Source: Paracoccus chinensis
GTDB lineage: Bacteria > Pseudomonadota > Alphaproteobacteria > Rhodobacterales > Rhodobacteraceae
Direction: 5' to 3'
Assembly: GCF_900102885.1 (NCBI RefSeq)
Contig: NZ_FNGE01000022.1
Span: 1-33,342 of the forward strand
DNA: 33,342 bases
The notes beneath the pieces were generated by a model, which saw nothing but the letters and a program-made list of their open reading frames with translations, was not told the origin of the DNA and did not search any database. A program made the position numbers and the translations under genes. Positions 1 to 9,219 of this stretch are shown here, piece after piece (position 1 is the first letter of the stretch; each line of letters begins with the position of its first letter).

Positions 1-223
1 GGCTCTTGTGGATCGGTGGCAGGTCCTTCAGCCCCTCGAAGCCCTGCGTCTGGAACCGCCGCTTCCATTCGTAAAAGCTGGTCCGATCCAGGCCGCGCTG
101 CCGACAGGCCTCGGCGACGTTCCCCAGTTCCTTTGCCAGTTCCAGCACGCTCAGACGCTGCTGCGCCAGCTTCGTGCCCGCGTCACGCTTCTGCGGCTCC
201 GCCGTGGTGGATGTGCGTCCCAT
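1..223 (-). CDS. IS transposase, N-terminal part (runs off window)
   Basis: Read on the minus strand, an ATG at 223-221 opens a frame that is still open at base 1. A purine-rich GGGAGG lies upstream. The 74 visible residues form a helix-turn-helix region with the phrases ELGNVAEACRQRGLDRTSFYEWKRRF (shown only in part here by key words NVAEACRQRG and SFYEWKRRF) followed by GFEGLKDLPPIHKS. I recognise this opening from IS481/IS3-like transposases, in which an N-terminal HTH precedes a DDE integrase core; the core lies outside the window. The family label is from memory and the integrity of the element cannot be judged. It faces away from the bestrophin-like gene and is the first of three IS remnants in the left 6.5 kb. 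Confidence 0.7.
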   Translation of the reverse strand, partial: MGRTSTTAEPQKRDAGTKLAQQRLSVLELAKELGNVAEACRQRGLDRTSFYEWKRRFQTQGFEGLKDLPPIHKS

Positions 224-358
224 GCCCTGATCCTCCCTTCCCTGAATAACACGGAAAGAAGGTTAAGTGGTCCGACTATCGGACGATTTCCTGATCGAGC
301 CGTCTAACATCAAGGTAATTCGAGGCTTTCCAGCCTGCTTGAGCCAAGGCATCGCCAT
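224..358. other. Spacer left of the bestrophin-like gene
   Basis: This 135-base spacer separates the IS transposase start from the divergent bestrophin-like gene and should contain one IS end. The only structure I see is GTCCGA-CTA-TCGGAC at about 270-284, a perfect 6-bp-arm inverted repeat. No target duplication could be defined. Confidence 0.35.
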
Positions 359-1248
359 ATGATTGTCCGCACCAAGCCCAGTTTGTGGGATCTCGTCTTC
401 ACAATGCGCGGTTCAGTGTTGCCGCACATCGCTTATCCCCTTCTGTCGCTGACGGCACTGGCAGCACTCTTCGTCGCTGTGGAGCGAGCCTGGCAGCCTT
501 TACCTGTAGTCGACTCAGCCCCTTTCACCGTCCTCGGGATCGCGCTGTCGCTGTTCTTGGGCTTCCGCAACAACGCCGCCTATGATCGCTGGTGGGAGGC
601 GCGTCGGCTTAGGGGTGGGCACTTGGCGGACCTGCGGTCGCTCGCCAGAGAATCGGAAGTGTTCATGCGCAATGAGACTCTGCGGTTGGAGTTGTTGGAG
701 GGAGCGCTCGTCTTCCTCCCTGTTCACCGCGCCAGCCTGCGAGGGCAGGTCCTTGGTCCCGATCTGCAGGCCCGGGCTGGCGCGGTCTTGGCCGCAGGCC
801 ATCCATCCGACGCCGCGCTCGACCGCTGGGGACCCTTGTGGCGCAGGCGCACAGAGACGGTGTTCTCGACGGCTTCGGGGCCCGAACCCTGAGCGCGAGG
901 CTCGCGAGCCTCGCGCTCCAGCAGGCTGGCTGCGAGCGGATCGCCAGCACGCCGCTACCTTATGTCTACTCGCTCCTCATCTACCGGACGACCTACCTCT
1001 ACTGCCTTCTCCTCCCCCTCGCGCTCGTGGGGCCGGCGGGCTGGCTCACGCCCCTCTTCGTGTGCATCGTGGCCTACGTATTCCTGGGCCTTGCGGAGGT
1101 GTCCGAGGAGCTGAGCCAGCCATTCGGGGATAACATCAACGCGCTCCCGCTCGATGCCATCTGCCGCGCGGCCGAGATTGCCCTCGCTTCGCATCTCGGG
1201 CGCGAGCCTCCGCCGCCGCTTCTACCGAAGGACTTTCACTTCGGATAA
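359..1248 (+). pseudogene. Bestrophin-like (YneE/UPF0187) membrane protein, frameshifted
   Basis: Two overlapping frames together make one bestrophin-family protein of about 296 residues, the usual bacterial length. The first frame (359-892) carries the hallmark start MIVRTKPSLWDLVFTMRGS, transmembrane helices, and LGFRNNAAYDRWWEAR. The second (entered near 829) carries LASLALQQAGCERIASTPLP, a hydrophobic hairpin around YLYCLLLPLALVGPAGWLTP, and EVSEELSQPFGDNINALPLD, which matches the C-terminal half. The frames join if one base is missing from the GGGG run at 828-831 (W-G then T-L-V-A-Q-A-H). Family members are predicted anion channels of the inner membrane. A base-calling error in a homopolymer is the alternative to real inactivation. 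No operon partner is present. Confidence 0.8.
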
Positions 1249-1324
1249 AAGGCCGTTCAACTGTGGCCATCTGCTCAGATTCTTATGGTCTGCCCTAGTT
1301 TTCTTACGATCAGACTTCATTCTT

Positions 1325-2085
1325 CATAGCCGGAACAAGACCGTGGCAGAAGGCAGTGACCGACAGGTAGAGGTCGGCACAGCGGTCGTATTAGCTAGCT
1401 ACACGGCGCCAGTCCTTCAGGCGGGCGAACCTGTTCTCGATCCGGTGCCGCTTGCGGTAGAGACCTGAGTCGTGCTGAAGCGCCGTCCGTCGGCCGCCGT
1501 CCTGGATTCAGGCCGCGATGCCGCAATCGGCCAGGGCCGCGCGAAGCCAGTCCGCATCATAGCCCCTGTCGGCGATCAGCACCTTGGCTGAGGGTAGGCA
1601 TGAGAGCAGAGCCAGTGCGCCCATACAGTCGCTGCGGTGGCCTGCGCTCAGAAACATCTGAAGGGGCCGTCCTTTCCCATCCGCCACGACATGGAGCTTG
1701 GGCATGAGGCCTCCCTTGCTGCGCCCGATCATGTGGCGGCCAGCCTTCAGACCCATGCGGGTGCGAAGGCTCGCCGCCGTCCGGCGGGCCTTCAGGAAGG
1801 TGGTGTCGAGCATCAGAACGTCACGGTCCTGTCCCGGCTGAGCGAGAGCCAGGAGCATTCGCGCGAACCACCCCTTGCGGCTCCACCGGTACCATCGCGT
1901 GCAGAGGCTCTTGTGCGAGCCGTAGGCCGAAGACGCGTCCCGCCAGCGCAGGCCATTGCGGTTGACGAAGATGATGCCGCTCGAGCCACGCGCCGGTCGT
2001 CCACGCGGGGTTTGCCATGGGCACGCGGGACGAATGGGCTGAGGCGCTGCATCTGCGCCATGCTCAGCCAGAACAGGTTGCTCAT
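1325..2085 (-). pseudogene. IS5-family transposase, decayed copy
   Basis: On the minus strand the gene begins MSNLFWLSMAQMQRL at 2085 and reads through HGKPRVDDRRV. It then shifts frame into SSGIIFVNRNGLRW and continues through YRWSRKGWFARML, the DDE-type stretches IGRSKGG and LIADRGYDADWLRAAL, and stops at 1508 after GIAA. A further shift recovers YRKRHRIEN and RLKDWRRVA, with an in-frame TAA in the segment that should read RVATRYDRC, down to about 1325. At least three inactivating changes are therefore present. The protein is the same family (IS5, IS427-like group) as the better preserved copy at 5551-6435, but divergent from it. I could not identify terminal repeats. It lies immediately upstream of the histidine kinase, in opposite orientation. 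Confidence 0.75.
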
Positions 2086-2196
2086 GAGGAGACCTCGTCG
2101 TGATAGGATGTCTCAAGAAGTGGCCGCCGACCGGGAACATCACGCTTCTCCCCTGGTTCGGTAGTCTTGACCCCTCGCCTGCTGGAGGTCTGGTTG

Positions 2197-5091
2197 ATGA
2201 CTGCGCATGACCCCGCTTCAGAGTGGCCTCGTGGCTCAGGTGAGATGGCCCAGCTTATCCGGCAGCACGACTGGGCGACCACCTCCCCCGGACCGGTCGA
2301 ACGCTGGCTCGGCAGCCTCAGGACACTCGTGGACCTGATGCTCGGCTCGGGCGAGGTCATGTGTCTGCTGTGGGGCCGCGATGCGGTCATGATCTACAAC
2401 GACGCCTATGCCCGCAGCATCGGAGAACGCCATCCGGCGGCGCTCGGCCGCTCGGCCCACGAGGTCTGGGCCGACGTGCGGGAGGGGTGGGCGCCGCTGT
2501 TCGAGCGGGCCTGGACCGGCGAGGAGGCAAGGACGCGCGACCGGCACCTCCGCTTCGCCGCGCCCGACGTGCCCCGGCAGGAGGCCTGGTTCGACCTCAC
2601 CTACACGCCCGTGCGGAACGAGGCGGGCGAGGTGCAGGGCATCCTGGCCACTGTCCGCGATGTCACGGACCAGGTGCAGGCCGAGCAGAACCGCAGGACG
2701 ACCGAGGCGCGGCTGCGCGAGAGCGAGGCAGGCTATCGCGAGCTTTCCGAGCAGCTTGCCAGGAGCCAACGGCTGCAGTCCGCCATGCTGGAGGTCGTGC
2801 CCGTAGGACTGGCGCTCCTGAGCACCGACGGGGGGGTGATCCTGTCCAACCCCGCCTGGGACCGCTTCACCCCGGGCCGGCGCATCCCGTCGCGCGACCC
2901 GGATCGCGGCTGGCGCTGGCAGGCCTGGGACACGGAGGGTCACGCCGTTGAGCCCCACAACTATCCGGGGGCACGGGCGTTGCGGGGCGAACCCTGCCTG
3001 CCGGGCATCGAGTTCCTTTATACCGACGACGGCGGCGACCAGATCTGGACCAACGTCGCCTCGGTGCCGCTTCTCGACACGCAGGGCCAGGTTGCTGGCG
3101 CCGTCTCGATCATCATGGACATTGATGCCGCGAAACGCGCGGAGCAGATCATGCGTGCGAGCGAGGAGCGGCACGTATTCCTGCTTGGCCTGGGTGATGC
3201 CCTGCGCGCCCAGACCAGCCCGCAGGATATGATCGAGGTCGCGGCCCGCCTGCTGGGCGAGCACCTCGGCGCCTCGCGGATCATGTTCGCCGAGTTCGAC
3301 GAGGCGAGGGGCGTGGCCGACATCTTCCACGGGTGGTTCGCCGATGGCGCCCAGCCCTTCCCGGAGGTGATGCGGCTGGAGGATTACGAGGGTCCGATTC
3401 TCGACGACCTTCGCGCCGGCCGGACGGTGCGGATCGAGGACACACGAGATCCGGCGCTTGCTCGCCCCGATCTCACCGCCATTGCCGAGCTTGGCGTGGC
3501 GGCGCTGCTCAGCATTCCCCTGATTGTCGGCGGCAGGCTGGCGGTGAACCTCTCTGTTCACCAGCACGTCGCACGCCACTGGACAGACGCGGATGTCGCG
3601 CTGGCGCAGGAAGTCGCCGAGCGGCTCTGGGCCGATCTCGTGCGCGCCCGCGTCGAGGCGGCGCTGCGCGAGAGCGAGAAGAAGTACCGCAGGCTGTTTG
3701 AAACGATGAGCGAAGGCTTCACGGTCATGGAAGCGGTGCGCGACGAGGTCGGACGCGTCGTTGACGTCATCTTCCTTGCGGCAAACCAGGCCTGGGAGCG
3801 GCAGGCGGGCGTTGCCTTTGTCCCCGGCACAAGGGCGTCGGAGCTCTTTGTCGGCTCCGTCAGCCAGGAGTGGATCAAGACATGGTCTCATGTGGCCGAT
3901 ACCGGCGAGGCCCACCGCGAAGAGCAGTACGTTGCCTCGACCGACCGCTGGTACGAAACACATTACTGGCGGGTTGCCGGGAATGGTGGCAACGTGCTCG
4001 CTGCGCTCTTCGACGACATCACCGTCCGCAAGCGGGCGGAGGCCGCGCTGCGCGAAAGCGAGGAGCGGCTGCGGGCCTTTGGCGAGGCCTCCTCGGACGT
4101 CCTCTGGATCAGGGACGCCGAAACGCTCGACTGGACCTATCTGAGCCCCGCCTTCGAGTGCATCTACGGCCTTTCCCGTGAAGAAGCACTGCACGGGGAC
4201 ACGATGCACAACTGGCTCGACATGATCGTGCCCCACGACCGCGAGCGCGCGCGGGCCGAGATCGAGAAGGCACGCCAAGGAGAGCGGGTCACCTTCGAGT
4301 ATCGCATCACGCGCCCCTCGGATGGCGAGATCCGGCTGCTGCGCAACACCGACTTCCCGATCCATGACGCGGCAGGGCACGTCACCCGCATCGGCGGCGT
4401 GGGCCATGATGCCACCGAGGAGCAGGCCACGGCCGAGCGGCTTCAGGTGCTGGTTCACGAGCTTCAGCATCGCACCCGCAACCTGATGGGGGTAGTGCAG
4501 AGCATAACCAACAAGACGCTGGCAGGCTCGACCTCGCTCGAGGACTTCCAGAACCGCATCCGTGACCGGCTGGAAGCGCTGGCGCGGGTGAACGGGCTTC
4601 TCTCCCGCCTGAATGAAGGCGACCGCATCACCTTCGACGAACTGATCCGCACCGAACTCAAGGGCCATGGGGTGATCGACGGCCACGACCACGGGCTCCA
4701 GGTCAACCTGCAAGGACCCAAGGGACTGCGGCTGCGCTCCTCCCAAGTCCAGACGCTGGCCTTGGGGCTGCATGAACTGGCCACCAACGCCCTGAAGTAT
4801 GGCGCCCTGTCGCAGCCTGACGGGCGGCTCGACATCTCGTGGCACCTGGTTCCCGGTCCGGATGACAAGCCCCAGCTGCGGGTCGACTGGCGCGAAAGCG
4901 GCGTGGAGGTGGCGATGCCCGACGGCACAGCGGGCGAAGGGACCATCGACGGCAGGCCCCCCCGCCGGCGCGGCTACGGGCGCGAGCTTATCGAACAGGC
5001 GCTGCCCTACCAGCTGGGCGCCGAGACGTCCTATGAACTCACGCCCGAAGGTGCGCGTTGCACGATTACCCTGCCGCTTTCCTCGACGTGA
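2197..5091 (+). CDS. PAS/GAF hybrid sensor, HWE-family histidine kinase
   Basis: This is a cytosolic 964-residue sensor kinase with no membrane segment or signal peptide. Starting at the ATG at 2197, preceded by GGAGG 8 nt upstream, it reads PAS (about 40-150), PAS (200-320), GAF (330-480), PAS (490-620), PAS (630-750), then an HWE/HisKA_2-type kinase. The phospho-acceptor is His758 in ELQHRTRN. The ATP-binding N box is LHELATNALKYGALS, the family WxE is DWRES, and the G-rich end is RRGYGRELIEQAL. Repeated ALRESE linkers are the helices that join PAS modules. I see no LOV cysteine motif, so the ligand is unknown. The response regulator follows directly, making a two-gene phosphorelay input of the kind that often feeds the alphaproteobacterial general stress response; that link is inference. 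Confidence 0.93.
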   Translation: MTAHDPASEWPRGSGEMAQLIRQHDWATTSPGPVERWLGSLRTLVDLMLGSGEVMCLLWGRDAVMIYNDAYARSIGERHPAALGRSAHEVWADVREGWAPLFERAWTGEEARTRDRHLRFAAPDVPRQEAWFDLTYTPVRNEAGEVQGILATVRDVTDQVQAEQNRRTTEARLRESEAGYRELSEQLARSQRLQSAMLEVVPVGLALLSTDGGVILSNPAWDRFTPGRRIPSRDPDRGWRWQAWDTEGHAVEPHNYPGARALRGEPCLPGIEFLYTDDGGDQIWTNVASVPLLDTQGQVAGAVSIIMDIDAAKRAEQIMRASEERHVFLLGLGDALRAQTSPQDMIEVAARLLGEHLGASRIMFAEFDEARGVADIFHGWFADGAQPFPEVMRLEDYEGPILDDLRAGRTVRIEDTRDPALARPDLTAIAELGVAALLSIPLIVGGRLAVNLSVHQHVARHWTDADVALAQEVAERLWADLVRARVEAALRESEKKYRRLFETMSEGFTVMEAVRDEVGRVVDVIFLAANQAWERQAGVAFVPGTRASELFVGSVSQEWIKTWSHVADTGEAHREEQYVASTDRWYETHYWRVAGNGGNVLAALFDDITVRKRAEAALRESEERLRAFGEASSDVLWIRDAETLDWTYLSPAFECIYGLSREEALHGDTMHNWLDMIVPHDRERARAEIEKARQGERVTFEYRITRPSDGEIRLLRNTDFPIHDAAGHVTRIGGVGHDATEEQATAERLQVLVHELQHRTRNLMGVVQSITNKTLAGSTSLEDFQNRIRDRLEALARVNGLLSRLNEGDRITFDELIRTELKGHGVIDGHDHGLQVNLQGPKGLRLRSSQVQTLALGLHELATNALKYGALSQPDGRLDISWHLVPGPDDKPQLRVDWRESGVEVAMPDGTAGEGTIDGRPPRRRGYGRELIEQALPYQLGAETSYELTPEGARCTITLPLSST

Positions 5092-5123
5092 AGGCGTGGG
5101 CCGCTCGGGCGTGGAGGACGGCA

Positions 5124-5513
5124 TTGCCTGACACGAACTCAGCAAGCCCGCTTGGGGTCTCATACTCGCTTCGGGGCCGGCGCGTCCTCGTCGTGGAGGA
5201 CGAATACATGCTGGCCGCGGACCTGCGTGACCAGCTCGAGCGCGAGGGCGCCGAGGTGCTGGGGCCGGCACCCTCCGTCGCACGGGCGCTCCTGTTGCTG
5301 GCAAACGATCCCCCGCCCTCCATGGCGTTCCTCGACATCAACCTGCAAGGCGAGATGGCCTGGCCCGTGGCCGACCGGCTGCGCGAGCTGGGCGTCCCCT
5401 TTGTCTTTGCCACCGGCTACGAGGCTGCGGCCATCCCGTCTGCCTACGCCGCCGTGCCCCGGGCCGAGAAGCCCGTGTCCGTGCGCAATCTCCGCTTGGC
5501 GGCGCAGGGGTAA
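5124..5513 (+). CDS. Single-domain response regulator (CheY-like)
   Basis: The protein is a lone receiver domain of 129 residues with no output domain. It shows the acidic pocket VVEDE, the phospho-acceptor Asp71 in AFLDIN, the conserved Thr region FATGYE and the Lys in AEKPVS. I chose the TTG at 5124 because GGAGG lies 6 nt upstream. An in-frame GTG at 5088 would overlap the kinase stop as GTGA and is a possible alternative start, but has no visible Shine-Dalgarno. It lies just downstream of the HWE kinase and is its likely phosphorylation target. Such orphan receivers commonly accompany HWE kinases and act as phosphate sinks or shuttles. Confidence 0.85.
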   Translation: MPDTNSASPLGVSYSLRGRRVLVVEDEYMLAADLRDQLEREGAEVLGPAPSVARALLLLANDPPPSMAFLDINLQGEMAWPVADRLRELGVPFVFATGYEAAAIPSAYAAVPRAEKPVSVRNLRLAAQG

Positions 5514-5613
5514 GGTCTGGCCGCAAGGGGAGTAATGAAGTCTGAACCTAGGCTCCAGCCCCATTGTTTCTGAGCGCTCGACATGATTCAGCCTCCGCAA
5601 AGAGACCTGATCC

Positions 5614-6414
5614 ATGAGCAACCTTTTTTGGCTGTCGGAGGCGCAGATGGAGCGCTTGAAGCCTTTATTTCCGAAGAGCCATGGCAAGCCTCGGGTCGAT
5701 GACCGGCGCGTGCTCAGCGGCATCATCTTCGTCAACCGCAATGGCTTGCGATGGTGTGACGCACCCAGGGAATACGCTCCGGCGAAGACGCTCTACAACC
5801 GTTGGAAGCGCTGGAGCGACAACGGGGTGTTCGCCCGGATCATGATGGGCCTGGCCGCGGAAGGTAACGCGAACAAGACAATCATGATCAATGCAACCCA
5901 TCTGAAGGCGCACCGCACGGCTTCCAGCCTGCGCGCCAAAAAAGGGGCGCGGACGCCAGATCGGGCGCACCAAAGGGGGCATGAACACCAAGCTGCACGC
6001 CGTCATCGACGCCAAGGGCCGGCCGATCCGTTTCCTCATGTCGGCCGGACAGGTGAGCGACTACACCGGTGCGGCGGCGCTACTGGGGAGCCTGCCTGAG
6101 GCCAACTGGCTGCTGGCAGATCGGGGCTATGATGCAAACTGGCTGAGAGAAGCCTTGAATGACAAGGGGATAAAGGTCTGCATCCCCGGTCGGAAGTCCC
6201 GAAAGACGACCGTGAAATACGACAAACGGCGTTACAAGCGGCGCAACCGGATCGAGATCATGTTCGGGCGGCTCAAGGACTGGCCAATCGTCGGGGAAAC
6301 AGTCTCCCAGACTGTTTCCTGATCCTCCTCATATTTCGCAACCCGATACGACCGCTGCCCGGAAACCTGCTTCTCTGCCGTCGCTCTCGCCGCAACCGTC
6401 GTGTTCTGGCTTTG
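5614..6414 (+). pseudogene. IS5-family transposase, frameshift plus internal insertion
   Basis: The first frame (from 5614) starts MSNLFWLSEAQMERLKPLFP and contains SGIIFVNRNGLRWCDAP and YNRWKRWSDNGVFARIM. After AKKG at about 5946 the reading must skip one base to continue as RGRQIGRTKGGMNTKLHAV, then LLADRGYDANWLREAL and RRNRIEIMFGRLKDW. The expected DW-RRV-ATRYDRC is interrupted after Trp (6283) by about 54 bases that replace about 9, introduce a TGA at 6320, and contain a perfect hairpin. The family ending ATRYDRC...TVVFWL resumes in the original frame and stops at 6414. The A6G4 tract at the frameshift could be a slippage site, but the shift needed (+1) is not the usual -1 type, so I favour a simple indel. 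Confidence 0.8.
6295..6319. repeat. Perfect 11-bp-arm hairpin inside the IS transposase
   Basis: GGAAACAGTCT, a CCC loop and AGACTGTTTCC form a perfect inverted repeat inside the segment that interrupts the transposase. The segment appears to be an extra about 45 bp relative to the family. It could be a short palindromic repeat unit or a remnant of another element. Confidence 0.8.
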
Positions 6415-6658
6415 AAGATCAATGGGTCTGGATTCTAGATCCGCGGAGCAAAGGCAGGGCGAATGCGAGAGCCAGAGCAACGTCAGCGTCCTTCACAAAG
6501 AAAAAGCAATGGTTCTCGGCCCGAGAAATCGCCGCAGCAGGAGCGCGTGGGTCGGTGGCCCAATGTCCCGGCGGATCAACGCACCGCGGTCTAGACGCTG
6601 CAGTTCAGGACCGAAGTTCGCCATTTCCAGCGATCTGGATCACCGGCGATATGGAGGT
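6415..6658. other. Spacer right of the IS
   Basis: The IS right end occupies the first 21 bases. The remainder has no gene I can support. A minus-strand ATG at 6624 opens 43 codons to a stop at 6493 with ordinary high-GC codons, but I recognise nothing in it and see no Shine-Dalgarno. It may be a remnant of the sequence into which the IS inserted. Confidence 0.4.
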
Positions 6659-9217
6659 TCAACTTCGCGGCTTTTCATTTTCGGGATCATAGAGCGCCTT
6701 GTATCCGACAGCGGCCACCTCGAACGGGAAGGTCTCGCCCATGTAATCGACCGCCAGCCTGCGGCCTTCCCGGGCGTGGGAGCGGGGCAGGTAGGCAAGG
6801 GCGATGTTCCGGCCGACCGTCGGGCCATAGGCGATGGAACTCGTCCAAGAGCGCCGGCCAAGCTCATCGACCAGCGTCTCGCCGCTCTCTGGGTCCAGCA
6901 CCGGCAGGATGCCGACGGGATAGCGGGCGATGCCGTTGCTGTCGATGTTGTCGGTCATCACAAGCGTGCAGAGCATCGCCGGCTGGTGCTCCCGCGCGGC
7001 ATATTCGAGATGCTTCGCCTTGCCGCGGAAATCGGCCTCCTTGACCTTGGGCCGTGCGAGCCCCGCTTCGAACAGGTTGTATTCCGTCCGCAGGTCGGCG
7101 TTCTGCAGGCGCAGGCTTTTCTCCATCCGGCGCGAGTTCGCGTAGGTCTCGATCCCGACCGCGATGGCACCGGTCGAGCGCAGGACGTCCCATACGGCCA
7201 GCCCGTCCTCATAGGCCATGTGCAGCTCCCACCCCTGTTCCCCGACATAGGAGATGCGGAAGGCCGTGACCTCGCGCCCCGCGATGCGGATCAGGCGGAT
7301 GGCGGCGAAGGGGAAGGCGTCGGGTTCCAGCGCGACCGGGTCTTCGACCACCTTCTGCAGCCTCGCGCGGGCCTCCGGGCCCCAGAAGCCGATGGTGATG
7401 CGGTCCTCGGACGCGTCGATCAGGGTGACGTCCAGCCCGCGATCCTGCGCCACCCGGCGCATGTAGGTCAGGTCGCGTGGACCTGCATCCGCCCCGTTGA
7501 CCAGAAGGCAGCGGTCGGCGAAGCGCAGGATCGTAAGATCGGCGCGCACATTCCCTTGGTCATCAAGGAAATGGGTGTAGATGCCCTTGCCAACATTCGC
7601 ATCGCCCCCGATCCGCGCGGCGCAGAGCCATTCCAGCAACGCGAGGTGATCCGGCCCCGAGATGTCGGTGATGTGGAAATGCGACAGGTTGATGATGCCG
7701 CAGCTCTCGCTCATCTCCAGATGCTCGGCGTTCGAGACGCGCCAGAAATGGCGGTTGTCCCATTCGTGTTCGCGCAGGGGCACGCGGTCGCCATGCTTCT
7801 CCAGCAGATGCTCGTTCGCGGCATAGCCATGGGCGCGTTCCCAGCCGCCGAGTTCCATGAAGTGGCCGTCGAGTTCCACCTCGCGCTGGTAAAAGGGGGA
7901 ACGGCGGATGTCGCGTCCGCCCTCGAAGGGCTCGCGCGGGTGGACCGGCGGGGTATAGATCGCCGCCGCCGTCTGGGTGCAGCGGGCGGCGATGTAGTCC
8001 GCCTCAAGCTGGTGGGGGTTGAAGCGGGCATAGTCGATGCTGGCGTGGTCGATATGGGTCCGGCCATCGGTGATCCAGTCGGCCAGCAGCTTGCCGATGG
8101 CGGGGGCGTCCTTGACCCAGACGGCCACCGAATACCACAACCCCCGCACCTTGCGGCTTTCGCCGACCGAGGGCAGCCCGTCGGTCGTGGACTGCAGCAG
8201 CCCGTTGAAGGAATGGCCCTCGTTATAGCCCAGCTCGCCCAGGATCGGGGTCAGCTCGATGGCGCGCTCCAGCGGCTCCATCAGGTCCTCGATGTCGAGG
8301 TCGCGCTGCGAAGGGGAAAGGCGCGTGAACTCCTTTTCCAGGATGTCGCGCGGGTGGCAGAGGCGGGGCACCGAATCGTAGTAATAGCCCCATTCGATCT
8401 GTCCGCCCTCGGCGGTCGTCGGATCGCCCGTGTCGCGCATGTAGGCCGAGTTGCCCTGGTCGCGCAGCAGCGGATAGCCGATGTCCTTGCCGGTGCCCTC
8501 GAATTCCGTGAAGGGGCCGAAGAAGGTCAACGGGTGGTCCACCGGGAAGACCGGCAGGTCCTCGCCCGCCATCTCGGCGATCAGCCGCCCCCAGAGACCG
8601 GCGCAGACGATCACCAGGTCGGCGCGGATGGTGCCGCGGGGCGTGACGACGCCGCGGATGCGCCCGCCCTCGATCACCAGCGCGGTCGCGGGCGTGTTGG
8701 CGTAGGCCCGCAGCTTGCCCGAGGCCACGCCCTCATCGACCAGCTTGCCCGCCACGGTCTGCGAGCGGGGAATGACCAGCCCCGCGTCCGGGTCCCACAT
8801 GGCCCCTTGGATCACGTCTTCCTCGATCAGCGGAAAGCGTTCCTTGACCTCGGCGGGTGAGATCATCCGGGCGCGGGTGCCGAAGGCCTTGCCCGAGGCG
8901 ACCTTGCGCTTCAGCTCGTTCATGCGGGCGTTGTCGCCCTTCCGCGCGACCTCGATCCCGCCGACCCTGGCGTAATGGCCCATCTTGTCGAAGAAATCGA
9001 CGGAATAGAGCGTGGTCCAGGTGCTCAGGAAATCATGGCTGGTGGTGAAGCAGAAATCCGAGGCGTGGGCGGTCGAGCCGATGTCGGTCGGGATGCCCGA
9101 CTTGTCAATGCCGACGATGTCGTCCCAGCCGCGCGCGATCAGGTGATGGGCGACCGAGGCGCCGACAATGCCGCCCAGGCCGATGATGACGACCTTCGCA
9201 TGTTCGGGAAATGCCAT
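6659..9217 (-). CDS. Dimethylglycine/sarcosine dehydrogenase-like FAD-GcvT fusion protein
   Basis: The 852-residue protein joins an N-terminal FAD-dependent amine oxidase (DAO type; dinucleotide motif IIGLGGIVGASVAHHL at residues 10-25) to a C-terminal aminomethyltransferase (GcvT) half with its barrel domain (EHLEMSESCGIINLSHFHI and later GIETYANSRRMEKSLRLQ). Family members demethylate N-methylated amino acids such as dimethylglycine or sarcosine oxidatively and pass the one-carbon unit to tetrahydrofolate. The His normally carrying covalent FAD is not obvious from reading alone. Its ATG is only 2 nt downstream of the stop of the flavin-oxidoreductase gene, so the two are translated together. 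Its neighbours (betaine importer, Rieske demethylase) place it at a late demethylation step; the exact substrate is inferred. Confidence 0.88.
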   Translation of the reverse strand: MAFPEHAKVVIIGLGGIVGASVAHHLIARGWDDIVGIDKSGIPTDIGSTAHASDFCFTTSHDFLSTWTTLYSVDFFDKMGHYARVGGIEVARKGDNARMNELKRKVASGKAFGTRARMISPAEVKERFPLIEEDVIQGAMWDPDAGLVIPRSQTVAGKLVDEGVASGKLRAYANTPATALVIEGGRIRGVVTPRGTIRADLVIVCAGLWGRLIAEMAGEDLPVFPVDHPLTFFGPFTEFEGTGKDIGYPLLRDQGNSAYMRDTGDPTTAEGGQIEWGYYYDSVPRLCHPRDILEKEFTRLSPSQRDLDIEDLMEPLERAIELTPILGELGYNEGHSFNGLLQSTTDGLPSVGESRKVRGLWYSVAVWVKDAPAIGKLLADWITDGRTHIDHASIDYARFNPHQLEADYIAARCTQTAAAIYTPPVHPREPFEGGRDIRRSPFYQREVELDGHFMELGGWERAHGYAANEHLLEKHGDRVPLREHEWDNRHFWRVSNAEHLEMSESCGIINLSHFHITDISGPDHLALLEWLCAARIGGDANVGKGIYTHFLDDQGNVRADLTILRFADRCLLVNGADAGPRDLTYMRRVAQDRGLDVTLIDASEDRITIGFWGPEARARLQKVVEDPVALEPDAFPFAAIRLIRIAGREVTAFRISYVGEQGWELHMAYEDGLAVWDVLRSTGAIAVGIETYANSRRMEKSLRLQNADLRTEYNLFEAGLARPKVKEADFRGKAKHLEYAAREHQPAMLCTLVMTDNIDSNGIARYPVGILPVLDPESGETLVDELGRRSWTSSIAYGPTVGRNIALAYLPRSHAREGRRLAVDYMGETFPFEVAAVGYKALYDPENEKPRS

Positions 9218-9219
9218 GG

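Larger units (their letters stand above)
5551..6435 (+). mobile_element. IS5-family (IS427-like) insertion sequence with TIRs
   Basis: Imperfect terminal inverted repeats bracket the transposase: GGCTCCAGCCCCATTG at 5551-5566 and the reverse complement of CAATGGGTCTGGATTC at 6420-6435 (13 of 16 match). TA flanks both ends, as expected for a 2-bp target duplication. The 885-bp span is slightly larger than usual for the group because of an internal insertion near 6284-6337. The transposase is broken, so the copy is unlikely to move by itself. Confidence 0.65.

Noticed and set aside
2236..5304. Very long minus-strand open frame (about 1,022 codons) opposite the sensor kinase
   Set aside because: It is the antisense shadow of a high-GC kinase gene: its composition is Arg/Ala/Gly/Pro-rich and no family motif is seen, while the plus strand has complete PAS, GAF and kinase motifs.
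5938..5947. A6G4 tract as a programmed frameshift site in the IS transposase
   Set aside because: Slippage on such tracts normally gives -1, whereas the two halves here need +1; the element is also damaged further downstream.
6422..8860. Long plus-strand open frame (about 812 codons) opposite the dimethylglycine dehydrogenase-like gene
   Set aside because: Shadow of the minus-strand gene; His/Asp/Val-rich without domains.
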